A stretch of 64,000 nucleotides of DNA from Viridibacillus sp050279675 (lineage in GTDB: Bacteria; Bacillota; Bacilli; Bacillales_A; Planococcaceae): positions 62,001 to 126,000 of the forward strand of contig NZ_JBNNUK010000003.1 of the NCBI RefSeq assembly GCF_050279675.1, in the 5' to 3' direction. Under the pieces are notes generated by a model that was not told the DNA's origin, searched no databases, and saw nothing but the letters and a program-made list of their open reading frames with translations. Made by a program: the position numbers and the translations under genes. Positions 1 through 8,565 of this stretch are shown here, one piece after another; within the stretch, counting starts at the first letter, position 1; every line of letters starts with the position of its first letter.

Positions 1-518
1 GTTTCAAATGAAATTCGTTCAGCTTGATCGATTGATATATCTTTAACTGCAACCTTAATTGGAGAACTCTTCAGAAAAGACGCCGCTTCAAGAATTTGAG
101 TAATTAAATTTTCATCTTTTAAATTTGTTTGATTTTCAATTTTCTCTTTTAAAGTAGGATTCGATTCAACAATCAAAGACTCATGTACAATACGTTTCTT
201 TTCCCAAAATACATACCACGGTTTCTCTATACTAAGTTCATATTGTCTAATAGAGGCATTTATATCGAATTTGAAATCTTCCCCGGTCAATAAAATCTCT
301 TTTTCTCCAACCGTTATCAATATTTCGCTACTTTGCCATGTATCAATGGCTACATTTAACTGTTTTTTCATCTCTTCCTTAGACAAATTCTCTATAGATA
401 CATTACCTATAGTAGAACCTTTTGGAGCAGCTAATGCTTTATCCCCGTTATATTCAAATGAAACAAGAAAACCGAATACTAGCAGTGTAATTATTGTGAA
501 TTTCGTAAATAACCTCAT
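1..518 (-). CDS. Secreted VanW/YoaR-like protein, N-terminal part (runs off left edge)
   Basis: About 172 codons are visible, starting at ATG 518-516 with a GGAG ribosome site about 10 nt upstream; the 3' end lies outside the window. The N-terminus (MRLFTKFTIITLLVFGFLVS) is a clear signal peptide or membrane anchor. After it come the residues STIGNVSIENLSKEEM, which resemble the G-x-x-I-xG-V-x-V-x-x-L-x-x-E-E segment of the putative peptidoglycan-binding domain in VanW/YoaR-type proteins. It is transcribed divergently from the minor pilins and so belongs physically to the pilus locus; a role at the cell wall is inferred. The family call is moderate because the diagnostic VanW domain would lie beyond the window edge. 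Confidence 0.6.
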   Translation of the reverse strand, partial: MRLFTKFTIITLLVFGFLVSFEYNGDKALAAPKGSTIGNVSIENLSKEEMKKQLNVAIDTWQSSEILITVGEKEILLTGEDFKFDINASIRQYELSIEKPWYVFWEKKRIVHESLIVESNPTLKEKIENQTNLKDENLITQILEAASFLKSSPIKVAVKDISIDQAERISFE

Positions 519-818
519 ATTCTAATTCTCCAATTATTTTTTTTGTATATTCTCCTCTATAAACTAGATTATAAATAAAAATTATCCTAAAAGATACGAC
601 TTTTATCACAATATAAAAATTTTTTTGTGAATTTTTAACTAAAACATATGCTATATATCACAGAAGAAGGTATGATATAAGTGTATAGTTTAATATATAA
701 ACAGGTTATTTGAACCACTTGCATTTTCATATAATTTCTCTTTTAATATTTTATTTTATCTATCACCTCATATTGTTGAAAAATATATTCTATCAATCTT
801 ACGAAAGAGGTTTTAAAA
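519..818. other. 300-bp AT-rich divergent intergenic region
   Basis: This stretch separates the secreted protein gene from the pilin operon. It is very AT-rich and should hold divergent promoters. TTGTGA followed 16 nt later by TATGCT around 630-657 is only a weak plus-strand candidate. I see no RNA gene or convincing operator. Confidence 0.5.
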
Positions 819-1244
819 ATGATGAAATTCTATAAGACGTTTCATTCAAATGAAAAAGGATTCACACTTATTGAAGTCTTGGCATCTTTCGTTATATTAG
901 CAATTCTACTAACAGCCTTTTTTACCTTATTTATCCAAACGGCAAAAACAGGAAAATACTCAGAAAACATTGTAGATGCGACATATATCGCACAATCAGA
1001 AATGGAAAAAGCCTATGCAGTGAGTAAAAAGGATAGCAATCGGGAAGAAGCCATTAAAAGTTTAGGCTATACGCTTGAAGCTAATGGGGTTGAATTCATT
1101 AAAACAGAAGCTAAAAATACTATTAAATTAAAGCTTAAAAAAAACACAAATGCACCTAATTTAACGAACATAGTTATTACTGTCTATGAGAACAAAGAGG
1201 TTACTCCGAAAGCACAAATGGAAAATGTATTCGTATGGAAGTGA
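819..1244 (+). CDS. Type IV pilus minor prepilin (PilV/PulG-like)
   Basis: A 141-residue protein with a class III signal peptide: a short charged leader ending KG, then FTLIEVLASFVILAILLTAF. This is the prepilin peptidase cleavage motif G|FTLIE with Glu at +5 followed by the hydrophobic pilin helix. The rest is a small globular domain without recognisable motifs. GAGG lies about 10 nt before the ATG. It overlaps the next prepilin gene by 10 bp, implying one transcript. Expected function: minor subunit of a type IV pilus or competence-type pseudopilus, inserted in the membrane and processed by a prepilin peptidase (none in this window). Pilin class is confident; the specific name is not. Confidence 0.85.
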   Translation: MMKFYKTFHSNEKGFTLIEVLASFVILAILLTAFFTLFIQTAKTGKYSENIVDATYIAQSEMEKAYAVSKKDSNREEAIKSLGYTLEANGVEFIKTEAKNTIKLKLKKNTNAPNLTNIVITVYENKEVTPKAQMENVFVWK

Positions 1245-1672
1245 GGCAAACAATGAAGAATATTGCAAACAACGAAAAAGGAATTACATTAGTAGAGACA
1301 CTCGCAGTTATCGTCATATCCGCTTTAGTTGCTACTTTAATATTCAACGTTCAATTGTCTAGTTCTAAACAATACGACAAACAATTAAATAAAAATCAGC
1401 AGCTTAATGAGGTTTCATATGTCTTAAAAGTCCTTACAAAAGAAATGAGAAAAACAACTGATATTAGCTCTATTAATGATGGAATCAAAATAAAAAACGA
1501 TGAATATAAATTCGAGGTAAATACAAATAGCATCATCAAAAACCAAGAGCCCTTCGCCACTAATATTGGCGAATTTATGGTTGAATACAAAGATAATTCT
1601 TGGAATATCAAAATAAAAAATCTTGATGGAAAAACTGTTGAAACAAAAATAGTCGTTAGGAGTGGAAACTAA
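1235..1672 (+). CDS. Type IV pilus minor prepilin (PilW-like)
   Basis: A 145-residue prepilin. A charged leader ending EKG is followed by ITLVETLAVIVISALVATLI, so the cleavage motif and Glu+5 are present. The start may be ATG 1235 or the internal Met at 1253 (KNIANNEKG); the second gives a leader length closer to typical prepilins. It overlaps its upstream partner by 10 bp and shares its last base with the ATG of the third pilin (TAATG), so translation is probably coupled. It probably works with its two neighbours as a priming or tip complex of the pilus; this is inferred from arrangement. Confidence 0.82.
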   Translation: MEVRQTMKNIANNEKGITLVETLAVIVISALVATLIFNVQLSSSKQYDKQLNKNQQLNEVSYVLKVLTKEMRKTTDISSINDGIKIKNDEYKFEVNTNSIIKNQEPFATNIGEFMVEYKDNSWNIKIKNLDGKTVETKIVVRSGN

Positions 1673-3132
1673 TGAGAAAATTATATAAACATAACCACAC
1701 TTTAAAAAATGAAAATGGCTATACACTAATTATCGTCCTTATGGTACTGGTTGTTATGTCGATACTTGGTGTTTCATTGATGAGCGTTACTGCAACAACA
1801 ATGAAGCAATCTTCAGGTGAACGTACAGATCAATCAGTCTACTATATTGCAGAAGCAGGTATTGTACAAAAAAGAGAAGAACTTAATAACAAGGTGAACG
1901 ATGCTTTCATTTCTACTAAAAATCACTATGAAACTTTAACTACTAAAGAAAAATTAAAGTTTAATTTCAAAGAGTATTTTTACACTCAAGCTGAACAAAA
2001 CATTGCAAGTTCAACAGTCAATCAGTTTAGCAATTATGAAGAACATTTTGGCAAAAAACCGAAATCAACAATAATATTAACTAAAGATAAAGATGACTCT
2101 AACAAATACTATATAAAATCAACTGGTGAAATTGGAGGCAAAAAAAGAACGGTAACACAAGAATATATTGTATATTTAGTTGTTGAAACAACTCCAACAC
2201 CTGAGACATATACACCTAAATATGCAGTCCATGTTAAAAATACTATCTCATTATCAGGTAGCGCTAATATTTATGGGGCAGATATTGCAACCGAATCATC
2301 TAATCCAAGAAGTATAGATATTCCATCGTATTATAGCCATAAACCTAAAGCAGACCTTAACACTCCTATTGATATCGAGTTACCTTCTTTCCCAGAGGAT
2401 GATTTTAAAAATTTAGAGCAAGTAAAATACCCTAATAATGAGCAAGTCAAAAAAAACGATTCCCAAAAAACAAATGTTATACAAGATGGCGATTTATTAA
2501 TTAATCACTACCTTACTGACAAATATACACTTAATATGACAAATAACATGAAATTTAAAAACATTATACTATCTAGTAACTATTCATTAACGATCAATGT
2601 TGGTAATACAGACAAGTCCCTCCTAGTAGACCACCTAAATATTGATAATGGACATATTAACATAATAGGTTCTGGAAAATTAACTATTTATGTGAAAGAT
2701 AAAATAACAACAAACTCTTCAAGTACAGTAAACAACAATGGGAGTATATCCAAACTAAAAGTGTATTACAAAGGAAATAATGCAATAAACATGGCCGGTG
2801 ATCAAAGGATCTTTGGATCACTATATGCAAAAAACACCAATATTAAATTCGGAGGTAGCGGAGGATTCCAAGGGGATATTTATTCTGGAGGAAGTAAAGT
2901 GGAATTAGATGGTGCCTCTTCAGCTATTACTAAAGTATTTTTCGCACCAAACGCAGATATTACTTTATCCGGTAGTGGCAATATTACAGGAGCAGTGATT
3001 GCAAAATCTTTTACTGCTTCAGGTGGAGCATATGTTCAATACGCATCCTCAAATCCTATACCTATTGAAACAGTTCCGTCTTATGACGACCCTAAACAAT
3101 TATCCTCTCAAGGAGCTTTAATAGAAGAGTAA
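1672..3132 (+). CDS. Large pilin-like tip protein (PilX/GspK-like)
   Basis: A 486-residue protein with a prepilin-type N-terminus (NENG|YTLIIVLMVLVVMSILG), but position +5 after the cleavage glycine is Ile instead of the usual Glu. Loss of Glu5 together with large size is typical of the GspK class of pseudopilins, which cap the filament. Residues around 185-460 are rich in short Ser/Gly/Asn repeats (LSGSANIYG, GGSGGFQGD, LSGSGNITGA), suggesting a right-handed beta-helix or polymer-forming fold. It is the last gene of the pilin operon and ends before a strong hairpin. Surface adhesion at a pilus tip is possible but unproven. Confidence 0.78.
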   Translation: MRKLYKHNHTLKNENGYTLIIVLMVLVVMSILGVSLMSVTATTMKQSSGERTDQSVYYIAEAGIVQKREELNNKVNDAFISTKNHYETLTTKEKLKFNFKEYFYTQAEQNIASSTVNQFSNYEEHFGKKPKSTIILTKDKDDSNKYYIKSTGEIGGKKRTVTQEYIVYLVVETTPTPETYTPKYAVHVKNTISLSGSANIYGADIATESSNPRSIDIPSYYSHKPKADLNTPIDIELPSFPEDDFKNLEQVKYPNNEQVKKNDSQKTNVIQDGDLLINHYLTDKYTLNMTNNMKFKNIILSSNYSLTINVGNTDKSLLVDHLNIDNGHINIIGSGKLTIYVKDKITTNSSSTVNNNGSISKLKVYYKGNNAINMAGDQRIFGSLYAKNTNIKFGGSGGFQGDIYSGGSKVELDGASSAITKVFFAPNADITLSGSGNITGAVIAKSFTASGGAYVQYASSNPIPIETVPSYDDPKQLSSQGALIEE

Positions 3133-3177
3133 AGAAATAGTAAAAATTTAAAAGTAAAGATTTATACTGCTATTAAA

Positions 3178-3221
3178 AAGAGGTGTTTCAAAGTCAATAC
3201 CACAACTTTGAAACACCTCTT
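3178..3221. terminator. Bidirectional terminator, 17-bp stem
   Basis: AAGAGGTGTTTCAAAGT pairs perfectly with ACTTTGAAACACCTCTT across a 10-nt loop. A TTTTT run follows on the minus strand, so it ends the PilO-like gene and probably also the convergent pilin operon. Confidence 0.85.
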
Positions 3222-3244
3222 AATCATTCTGCTAAATATTTTTT

Positions 3245-3813
3245 CTAATACGACTTATCCCTACAATAAAAAGTCGTTAACTGTAATGTTGTTTGAATAG
3301 TTCCTTTTAATCCATTTAAAACCACTTCTCCATTTGGTACTGAAAAGTTCACTTTATCTATACGGACTAAACGATCTAATCTTTCTACTTCTTTTAAAAA
3401 ATCATAAACATCGTCATAATTTGGAGAGATTAGCATTGCATCAAATTTTATACATTCAGACTTAAGTGAGGAACTTACAGATGCATTAGAACATACGGGA
3501 GTTGCATACTGAATTTCTTCTACTTGTTGATTAACTGATGAAAGATTTGGTGATAATATTTCATCAGTAGTTATTGATTCGCTACTATGATTCGTTATTC
3601 CTTCTTCCAATTCTTTTCCAGACAATGAAATGGTCACATCATTTTTGATTATAATACGATCGATCTTCGTGATAGTTAGTTGTTCAATATTCCGGAGTGC
3701 ACGAAGAACCTTTTCTAACTGTCTACTTCCAGGATCTTTGTTTAGAAATTCTAATTGATTGATTTTAAGTACACCCTCTCATTTATATTATAATCCACGT
3801 TTTCTTTGCTCAT
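3245..3813 (-). pseudogene. PilO-like pilus assembly gene broken by a one-base frameshift
   Basis: The longest intact reading frame from a usable start begins only at GTG 3637 (130 codons). The same frame stays open upstream to a TGA at about 3781 but has no good start codon. A second frame begins at ATG 3813 (MSKENVDYNINERVYLK) and hits a stop 17 codons later. Adding one A to the run at 3763-3766 joins them into a protein of about 189 residues (…VYLKINQLEFLNK…). The C-terminus (DVYDFLKEVERLDRLVRIDK, then a beta-strand region) resembles the PilO/PilP-type ferredoxin-like domain. Possibilities are a real pseudogene, a sequence error, or a functional short form. PilO assignment is moderate. Confidence 0.55.
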
Positions 3814-3902
3814 TTTCAACAGTATATTAATAGTAATGCAGGCATTCATAAGTGAAAAATATTTAACTGATATGTATTCTGCTAATCATTATATGTTGCA
3901 AT

Positions 3903-3932
3903 AGCTAAGAGAATACTAGGAATCTCTTAGCT
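3903..3932 (-). terminator. Hairpin after diguanylate cyclase gene
   Basis: AGCTAAGAGA and TCTCTTAGCT form a perfect 10-bp stem 6 bp past the stop codon. The T-run on the minus strand is weak, so termination efficiency is uncertain. Confidence 0.55.
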
Positions 3933-3937
3933 TATGT

Positions 3938-5647
3938 TTAAGTTTTTAGATACTCCGCTACGCGATTACGCCCTTTTTGTTTAGCTCCTACATACAAAGC
4001 CCTATCAGCATTTCGTATTAGTGCCATTGGTTTATCACAATCTTCAGGAGCAGTTGAAACACCGACACTTGTCGTGATTGTGACATGTTCTTTTATATGA
4101 TTCAAACTCAAATCTGATCCAATTTCAAATAACTTAAATTGCACATTGATACGAATTTCTTCAGCTAAGTGGAGTGCCTCACCTTTAGACATATGAGGAA
4201 GTAAAATAACGAACTCCTCACCACCAAATCTAGCTAATAGCCCTTTATCTCCCACTTCTTCCTCTAAAGTACGAGCGAAGTCACATAAAATGCTATTACC
4301 ACTTTGATGACCATACGTATCATTAATAAGTTTGAAATGATCAATATCGAGCATGATTAACGATAGCTGACGTATTTCCCCATCCATTAATTCTTGCATT
4401 TTAATTGTAAGTTGTTCTTCGAAATACCTGTAATTATATAACCCAGTTAAACCACAGCGCTCACTTTTGTTTAATGTCGCCTCAATATATCGCGATCGCT
4501 CCACGGAAACAGCAAAATAAGAACTTAGTATATCCAATATACGAATTTTATATTCTTCAAAGAATTTTTTCTTATTAGAAGCTAACAATAAAACTCCTAC
4601 CATTTTTTGATTTCTCGAGATTGGCATCATTACTATACTTTGTGTGGCAAAAGGCAAAAAGCCTATCCCCATATCTATCCATTCGGACTGTTGATTGTAA
4701 GCAATTGTTTGCTCTGTGTTCATTATTTCTTTGATAGGCGTTTTCAAAATATTTTCATGAGAGATATTAACCGCTGTAGCTACTCCATTTTCATGTGATC
4801 TAAGAAATTGTAGCTGACCATTCACAATATCGATAATGTAAGCATGATCTACAGGCATGATTTCAATAGTTTTATCCATAAATAAATCCACAACTTCATT
4901 ACTCGTCAAGCGATCTCCTAATTGATGACCAAAATGCGCAGCCAACGATAGGTATTCATTTACTCTTTCTGATGTACTATACATTCTTAGAATTTGAGTC
5001 ACTATTAAAAACGGCAAACCTAGTAAAACAAATGATATTGAACCCACATATTCCGACAGTAGATATAGTGTTAACCCCATAGGAAAAGTAAATAACATAC
5101 TATTATAATCCCAATAATCATCTTTTGTTAGAAATGGAGCTCTTTTCTTCATAACGATTAAGCTCAATTTCAGTAATACATGATTCACAAATGTATTCAT
5201 AAATAAATAAACCATTCCGAATAAGACAATATGAGGAATACTAAGCGAACCAAATTCTCCACCAATTATGATGAAAAATAAACCACTGATGAAAGATACG
5301 AGGAAAAACATAATCGAATTCCAAGGTAAGCGGTAGAGACTTAACTTAAGTAACTTAGCACGGTATAAAAATGGAATCAGCGCAATTTGGAATACAATCA
5401 ATTCTATAAATAAACCATATTTCAAAAATACCGCTAAGTTTACCCATTGCATAAAAAATAAAGGGACCCCGTTTATAACAAAAGGGAAAATGGCTGTTAT
5501 GATTGCCAATACTATAAAGCCTATTAACTCAGACCCATCAATATACTTTGGTGGAGGGAAATAGTGGTATACCAAAAATAAACTGATTGGTACAGTTACC
5601 AACCATACTGCAAATACGGTCCATCTAAACTTTAGTGACAAATTCAC
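3938..5647 (-). CDS. Membrane GAF-GGDEF diguanylate cyclase
   Basis: A 569-residue protein starting at GTG with AGAGGTG upstream. Residues 1-220 contain about six to eight hydrophobic helices (a membrane sensor module). About 230-385 look like a GAF domain. The GGDEF domain fills 395-569 with the active-site signature RFGGEEF (GGEEF at 475-479) and DIDHFKLINDTYGH upstream. It should make cyclic di-GMP from two GTP at the membrane. The usual product-inhibition site RxxD, expected just upstream of GGEEF, is missing: the segment reads VGDKGLLAR. The signal sensed is unknown. It stands alone between the pilus and folC regions; cyclic di-GMP control of the nearby pili is inference. Confidence 0.9.
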   Translation of the reverse strand: MNLSLKFRWTVFAVWLVTVPISLFLVYHYFPPPKYIDGSELIGFIVLAIITAIFPFVINGVPLFFMQWVNLAVFLKYGLFIELIVFQIALIPFLYRAKLLKLSLYRLPWNSIMFFLVSFISGLFFIIIGGEFGSLSIPHIVLFGMVYLFMNTFVNHVLLKLSLIVMKKRAPFLTKDDYWDYNSMLFTFPMGLTLYLLSEYVGSISFVLLGLPFLIVTQILRMYSTSERVNEYLSLAAHFGHQLGDRLTSNEVVDLFMDKTIEIMPVDHAYIIDIVNGQLQFLRSHENGVATAVNISHENILKTPIKEIMNTEQTIAYNQQSEWIDMGIGFLPFATQSIVMMPISRNQKMVGVLLLASNKKKFFEEYKIRILDILSSYFAVSVERSRYIEATLNKSERCGLTGLYNYRYFEEQLTIKMQELMDGEIRQLSLIMLDIDHFKLINDTYGHQSGNSILCDFARTLEEEVGDKGLLARFGGEEFVILLPHMSKGEALHLAEEIRINVQFKLFEIGSDLSLNHIKEHVTITTSVGVSTAPEDCDKPMALIRNADRALYVGAKQKGRNRVAEYLKT

Positions 5648-5734
5648 TTCTCACACCTCTAATCGTGAGTATTTGTGCCTACTTTTAAGCAATTATAGCA
5701 AATCATTTTACCAAAGTCATCCATTTAATGCGAT

Positions 5735-6988
5735 TCAATTAAATGTTTCATGCAATATTTTTCGCCATTTTGCTAACAAATATAAGGAACCAGTCATGAT
5801 AATTACCTCATTCAACAGCATTTTTTGTTGAACAGTAGTTAAAATGTCATATGTTGTCGATTTATTTACCGCATTACTCATATTCATAATCTCATCAGCA
5901 GCCATCGCACGATCATTTGCTACATCTACAAAGGTAAAGGTAGTACCTACTTTTTCTAATTCTGCTAAAACTCCTCGTATATCCTTGTCCCCAAGCATTC
6001 CAACGATAAAATGGATAGGTTCATTAGGAAATTGCTCTTGAATCTCATCTACTAAACTTTTAGCACTCGCTGGGTTATGTGCCCCGTCAATATAAAGTTT
6101 CGGTGCAAGTTGTTCAAAGCGACATGCTAGCTGAGCACTTTGAATCCCATTTCGGAATGCTTCGACATTTGTTTTCATTCCATTTACTTGTGCAACGATA
6201 TTATATGCTGTAATTGCTAGCGCCATATTACTGCGCTGATGTAGTCCAGGCATTGTACGAGTTAAATTCGTGATTCGTACATCATTAGCCATATATATTT
6301 CCGTAAATTCCCCTTCTGTAACGGTGAAATTTTCATTGTAAACAAGTAATGGTGAGCGAAGTTTTTTCGCTTCTTGTGTAAATATTTTCATTGCTTCAGT
6401 TGGTAACACACCCGTCACCACAGGCTTTCCTCGTTTAATAATGCCTGCTTTATGCATAGCTATACTTTCAATCGTTGAGCCTAAAAAATTTGTATGCTCT
6501 AAAGCAATACTAGGTACAACTGATACGATTGGCGTTACAACATTTGTGCTATCAAAACGCCCCCCCATACCACATTCAATAATAGTAATATCAGGTGCAA
6601 AGCGCTCAAAAGCTAAAAAGGCTGCTACTGTTAACAGTTCAAAGTCTGTTAGTTTTCCATCTAATCCCTCATCCGCCATGATACTAAAAACTGCATCCAT
6701 TTCTTCTGGTGTAATCGGTTGTTCATCTAGCTGAATTTGATCGTGTACATCTTCAATACACGGAGACATAAATGTCGCGGTCGACAGTCCATGAGCCTTA
6801 CTTATATGTTCTATAAAAGTAATCGTTGAACCTTTGCCATTTGTACCCGCCACATGGACTGCTGATAAGTTTTCTTGTGGATTCCCTACTAATTGTAATG
6901 CTTCAGTAATAGCTGTTAACCCTGGTTTAATCGAAGCATCACTACGGACACCCCACTTTTCTTTATAGTGATCTAATTTCGGAATCAT
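5735..6988 (-). CDS. folC: Folylpolyglutamate/dihydrofolate synthase, paralogue 1
   Basis: A 417-residue Mur-ligase-fold enzyme that adds glutamate to folates using ATP. Seen: the P-loop VAGTNGKGST at about 45-54, the GGRFDSTNVV segment, HTNFLG, and the C-terminal IDGAHNP motif. GAGGTG sits 5 nt before the ATG. It lies 13 bp downstream of a second full-length folC-like gene and is probably co-transcribed with it. The two proteins share motifs but are clearly diverged. Which of them carries the dihydrofolate synthase activity cannot be read from sequence alone. Confidence 0.9.
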   Translation of the reverse strand: MIPKLDHYKEKWGVRSDASIKPGLTAITEALQLVGNPQENLSAVHVAGTNGKGSTITFIEHISKAHGLSTATFMSPCIEDVHDQIQLDEQPITPEEMDAVFSIMADEGLDGKLTDFELLTVAAFLAFERFAPDITIIECGMGGRFDSTNVVTPIVSVVPSIALEHTNFLGSTIESIAMHKAGIIKRGKPVVTGVLPTEAMKIFTQEAKKLRSPLLVYNENFTVTEGEFTEIYMANDVRITNLTRTMPGLHQRSNMALAITAYNIVAQVNGMKTNVEAFRNGIQSAQLACRFEQLAPKLYIDGAHNPASAKSLVDEIQEQFPNEPIHFIVGMLGDKDIRGVLAELEKVGTTFTFVDVANDRAMAADEIMNMSNAVNKSTTYDILTTVQQKMLLNEVIIMTGSLYLLAKWRKILHETFN

Positions 6989-7001
6989 GTCGGCACCTCA
7001 T

Positions 7002-8297
7002 TTACTTCTTCACTTTATTGTTTAAAAATGCACGTACTTCAGAAATAAAATAAAGAGAACCTGTTATGACTAATACATGCTCGTCCTCTTTTTTCTCAAT
7101 TGCTCGCTTCACTACACGTTCCCAATCTGCAGCAAAATAAGTATGGTGGTGCTGTGATAATGCTGCTAATTCTTCTGCTGGTGCGGCATTAGGCATATTT
7201 ATTTGCGTAAATGTCATAGAGGTTGCTACTTCCGCCATCATCGTTATACTTTTTAAATGATCTTTGTCCTGTAGCGCGGCATAGATAAAATCGTATTCCC
7301 TCGTCGGATATTTCGCTTTTAATGTGGCAATTAATGCTTTTGTACCTTCGGGATTATGCGCTCCATCAATTACGATAAGATGACCATACTCTTCAAAGCG
7401 CCCCGCCCATTTTGCTTCTTTTAAAGCCTTTCGAATGGCTTCTTCTGTAATGACAAAGTATCCAGCATCTTTTAACAATAATGCTGTCGTAATAGCTAAT
7501 GAAGCATTGTTAATTTGATGAGGACCTGCCATACGTAATTCAACATCAGTTAGAACATAATCACCTTTTGAGTAATTAAACACCTGTGCATGTTCCTTTT
7601 GAGCGACTATTGTTGCCGTAAAATCCTCGTTGAAAATAGCTATAGGTGCGTGCTTCTTTTCCGCTACTTTCCGAAGAACTTCTATTGCATCTATATTCTC
7701 TACCGTTGTCACTACGGGTCTATTTTCTTTAATAATGCCACCCTTTTGATAAGCAATTTTGTCATAGGTATCACCTAAAATCGCTGTATGTTCTAGAGAA
7801 ATCGTTGTAATTATTGAAATGATGGGATCAATCACATTAGTTGAATCTAATTTGCCACCAATACCTGTTTCAATTAAAGCAACATCTACTTTTTCATCTG
7901 CAAAATAGAGGAAAGCAACAATCGTCATAATTTCAAAAAAACTTGGGTATACTCCATCCTTTTCATCTATTGCAGCAAACACTTTATTGACGTATAAAAG
8001 GAATTGCTCATCCGTAATTTGCTTGTCACTAATTGTAATACGCTCATTTATGCGCTCTAAGTGTGGAGAAACAAAGCAGCCTACTTTTTCTACTTGACTG
8101 TACTTTAATATTTCCTTTAAGGCATTTAAAGTAGAGCCTTTACCGTTTGATCCTGCTAAATGGATTGTTTTAAAAGTATGTTGGGGGTCGCCAAACCCAT
8201 GTAATAATGAAGTAACGACTTCTAATGGAATAGATGTACTACTACCTTTTTTTAATGAGGTTAAAAACTCGACGCACTGTTCTATATTTGTAAACAC
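7002..8297 (-). CDS. folC: Folylpolyglutamate/dihydrofolate synthase, paralogue 2
   Basis: A 431-residue member of the same family as the gene 13 bp downstream. Motifs: P-loop LAGSNGKGST at about 46-55, GGKLDSTNVI, HTAILG, and IDGAHNPEG near residue 307. The start is GTG with AGGAGTG upstream. Its position immediately after valS matches the single folC of B. subtilis, so this copy is the likelier positional orthologue. Role: glutamylation of tetrahydrofolate, and possibly dihydropteroate conversion to dihydrofolate, in the cytoplasm. Confidence 0.9.
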   Translation of the reverse strand: MFTNIEQCVEFLTSLKKGSSTSIPLEVVTSLLHGFGDPQHTFKTIHLAGSNGKGSTLNALKEILKYSQVEKVGCFVSPHLERINERITISDKQITDEQFLLYVNKVFAAIDEKDGVYPSFFEIMTIVAFLYFADEKVDVALIETGIGGKLDSTNVIDPIISIITTISLEHTAILGDTYDKIAYQKGGIIKENRPVVTTVENIDAIEVLRKVAEKKHAPIAIFNEDFTATIVAQKEHAQVFNYSKGDYVLTDVELRMAGPHQINNASLAITTALLLKDAGYFVITEEAIRKALKEAKWAGRFEEYGHLIVIDGAHNPEGTKALIATLKAKYPTREYDFIYAALQDKDHLKSITMMAEVATSMTFTQINMPNAAPAEELAALSQHHHTYFAADWERVVKRAIEKKEDEHVLVITGSLYFISEVRAFLNNKVKK

Positions 8298-8530
8298 TAT
8301 TCAACACTCCTGGTATGTATATTGTGCTTGTTATTTAATCATTTACCTTCTTATTATAAGCCATTATAAAGAACAATAACTACATTACATTTTGGTTATA
8401 ATTACCTCTTGACCTTTTTTAGGTTCAATTTATAGAGTACTAAAATATCTTTCAACATATATCTATTGAGAAATATATTGCAATGATTTCTCATATTTCA
8501 TCGAAAATTGTTCGTTTTAATAACAAAAAA

Positions 8531-8559
8531 AATCGCTCAAGTATAATACTTGAGCGATT
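8531..8559 (-). terminator. valS terminator
   Basis: AATCGCTCAAGTA pairs with TACTTGAGCGATT (13 bp, 3-nt loop) and is followed by a T-run on the minus strand, directly after the valS stop codon. A T-run on the other side makes it potentially bidirectional. The 8298-8530 stretch between it and folC holds nothing else that I recognise. Confidence 0.88.
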
Positions 8560-8565
8560 TTTTTA

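Noticed and set aside
271..525. 84-codon plus-strand frame at the left edge
   Set aside because: It is antisense to the secreted protein gene, which has a signal peptide and ribosome site; the plus frame has neither.
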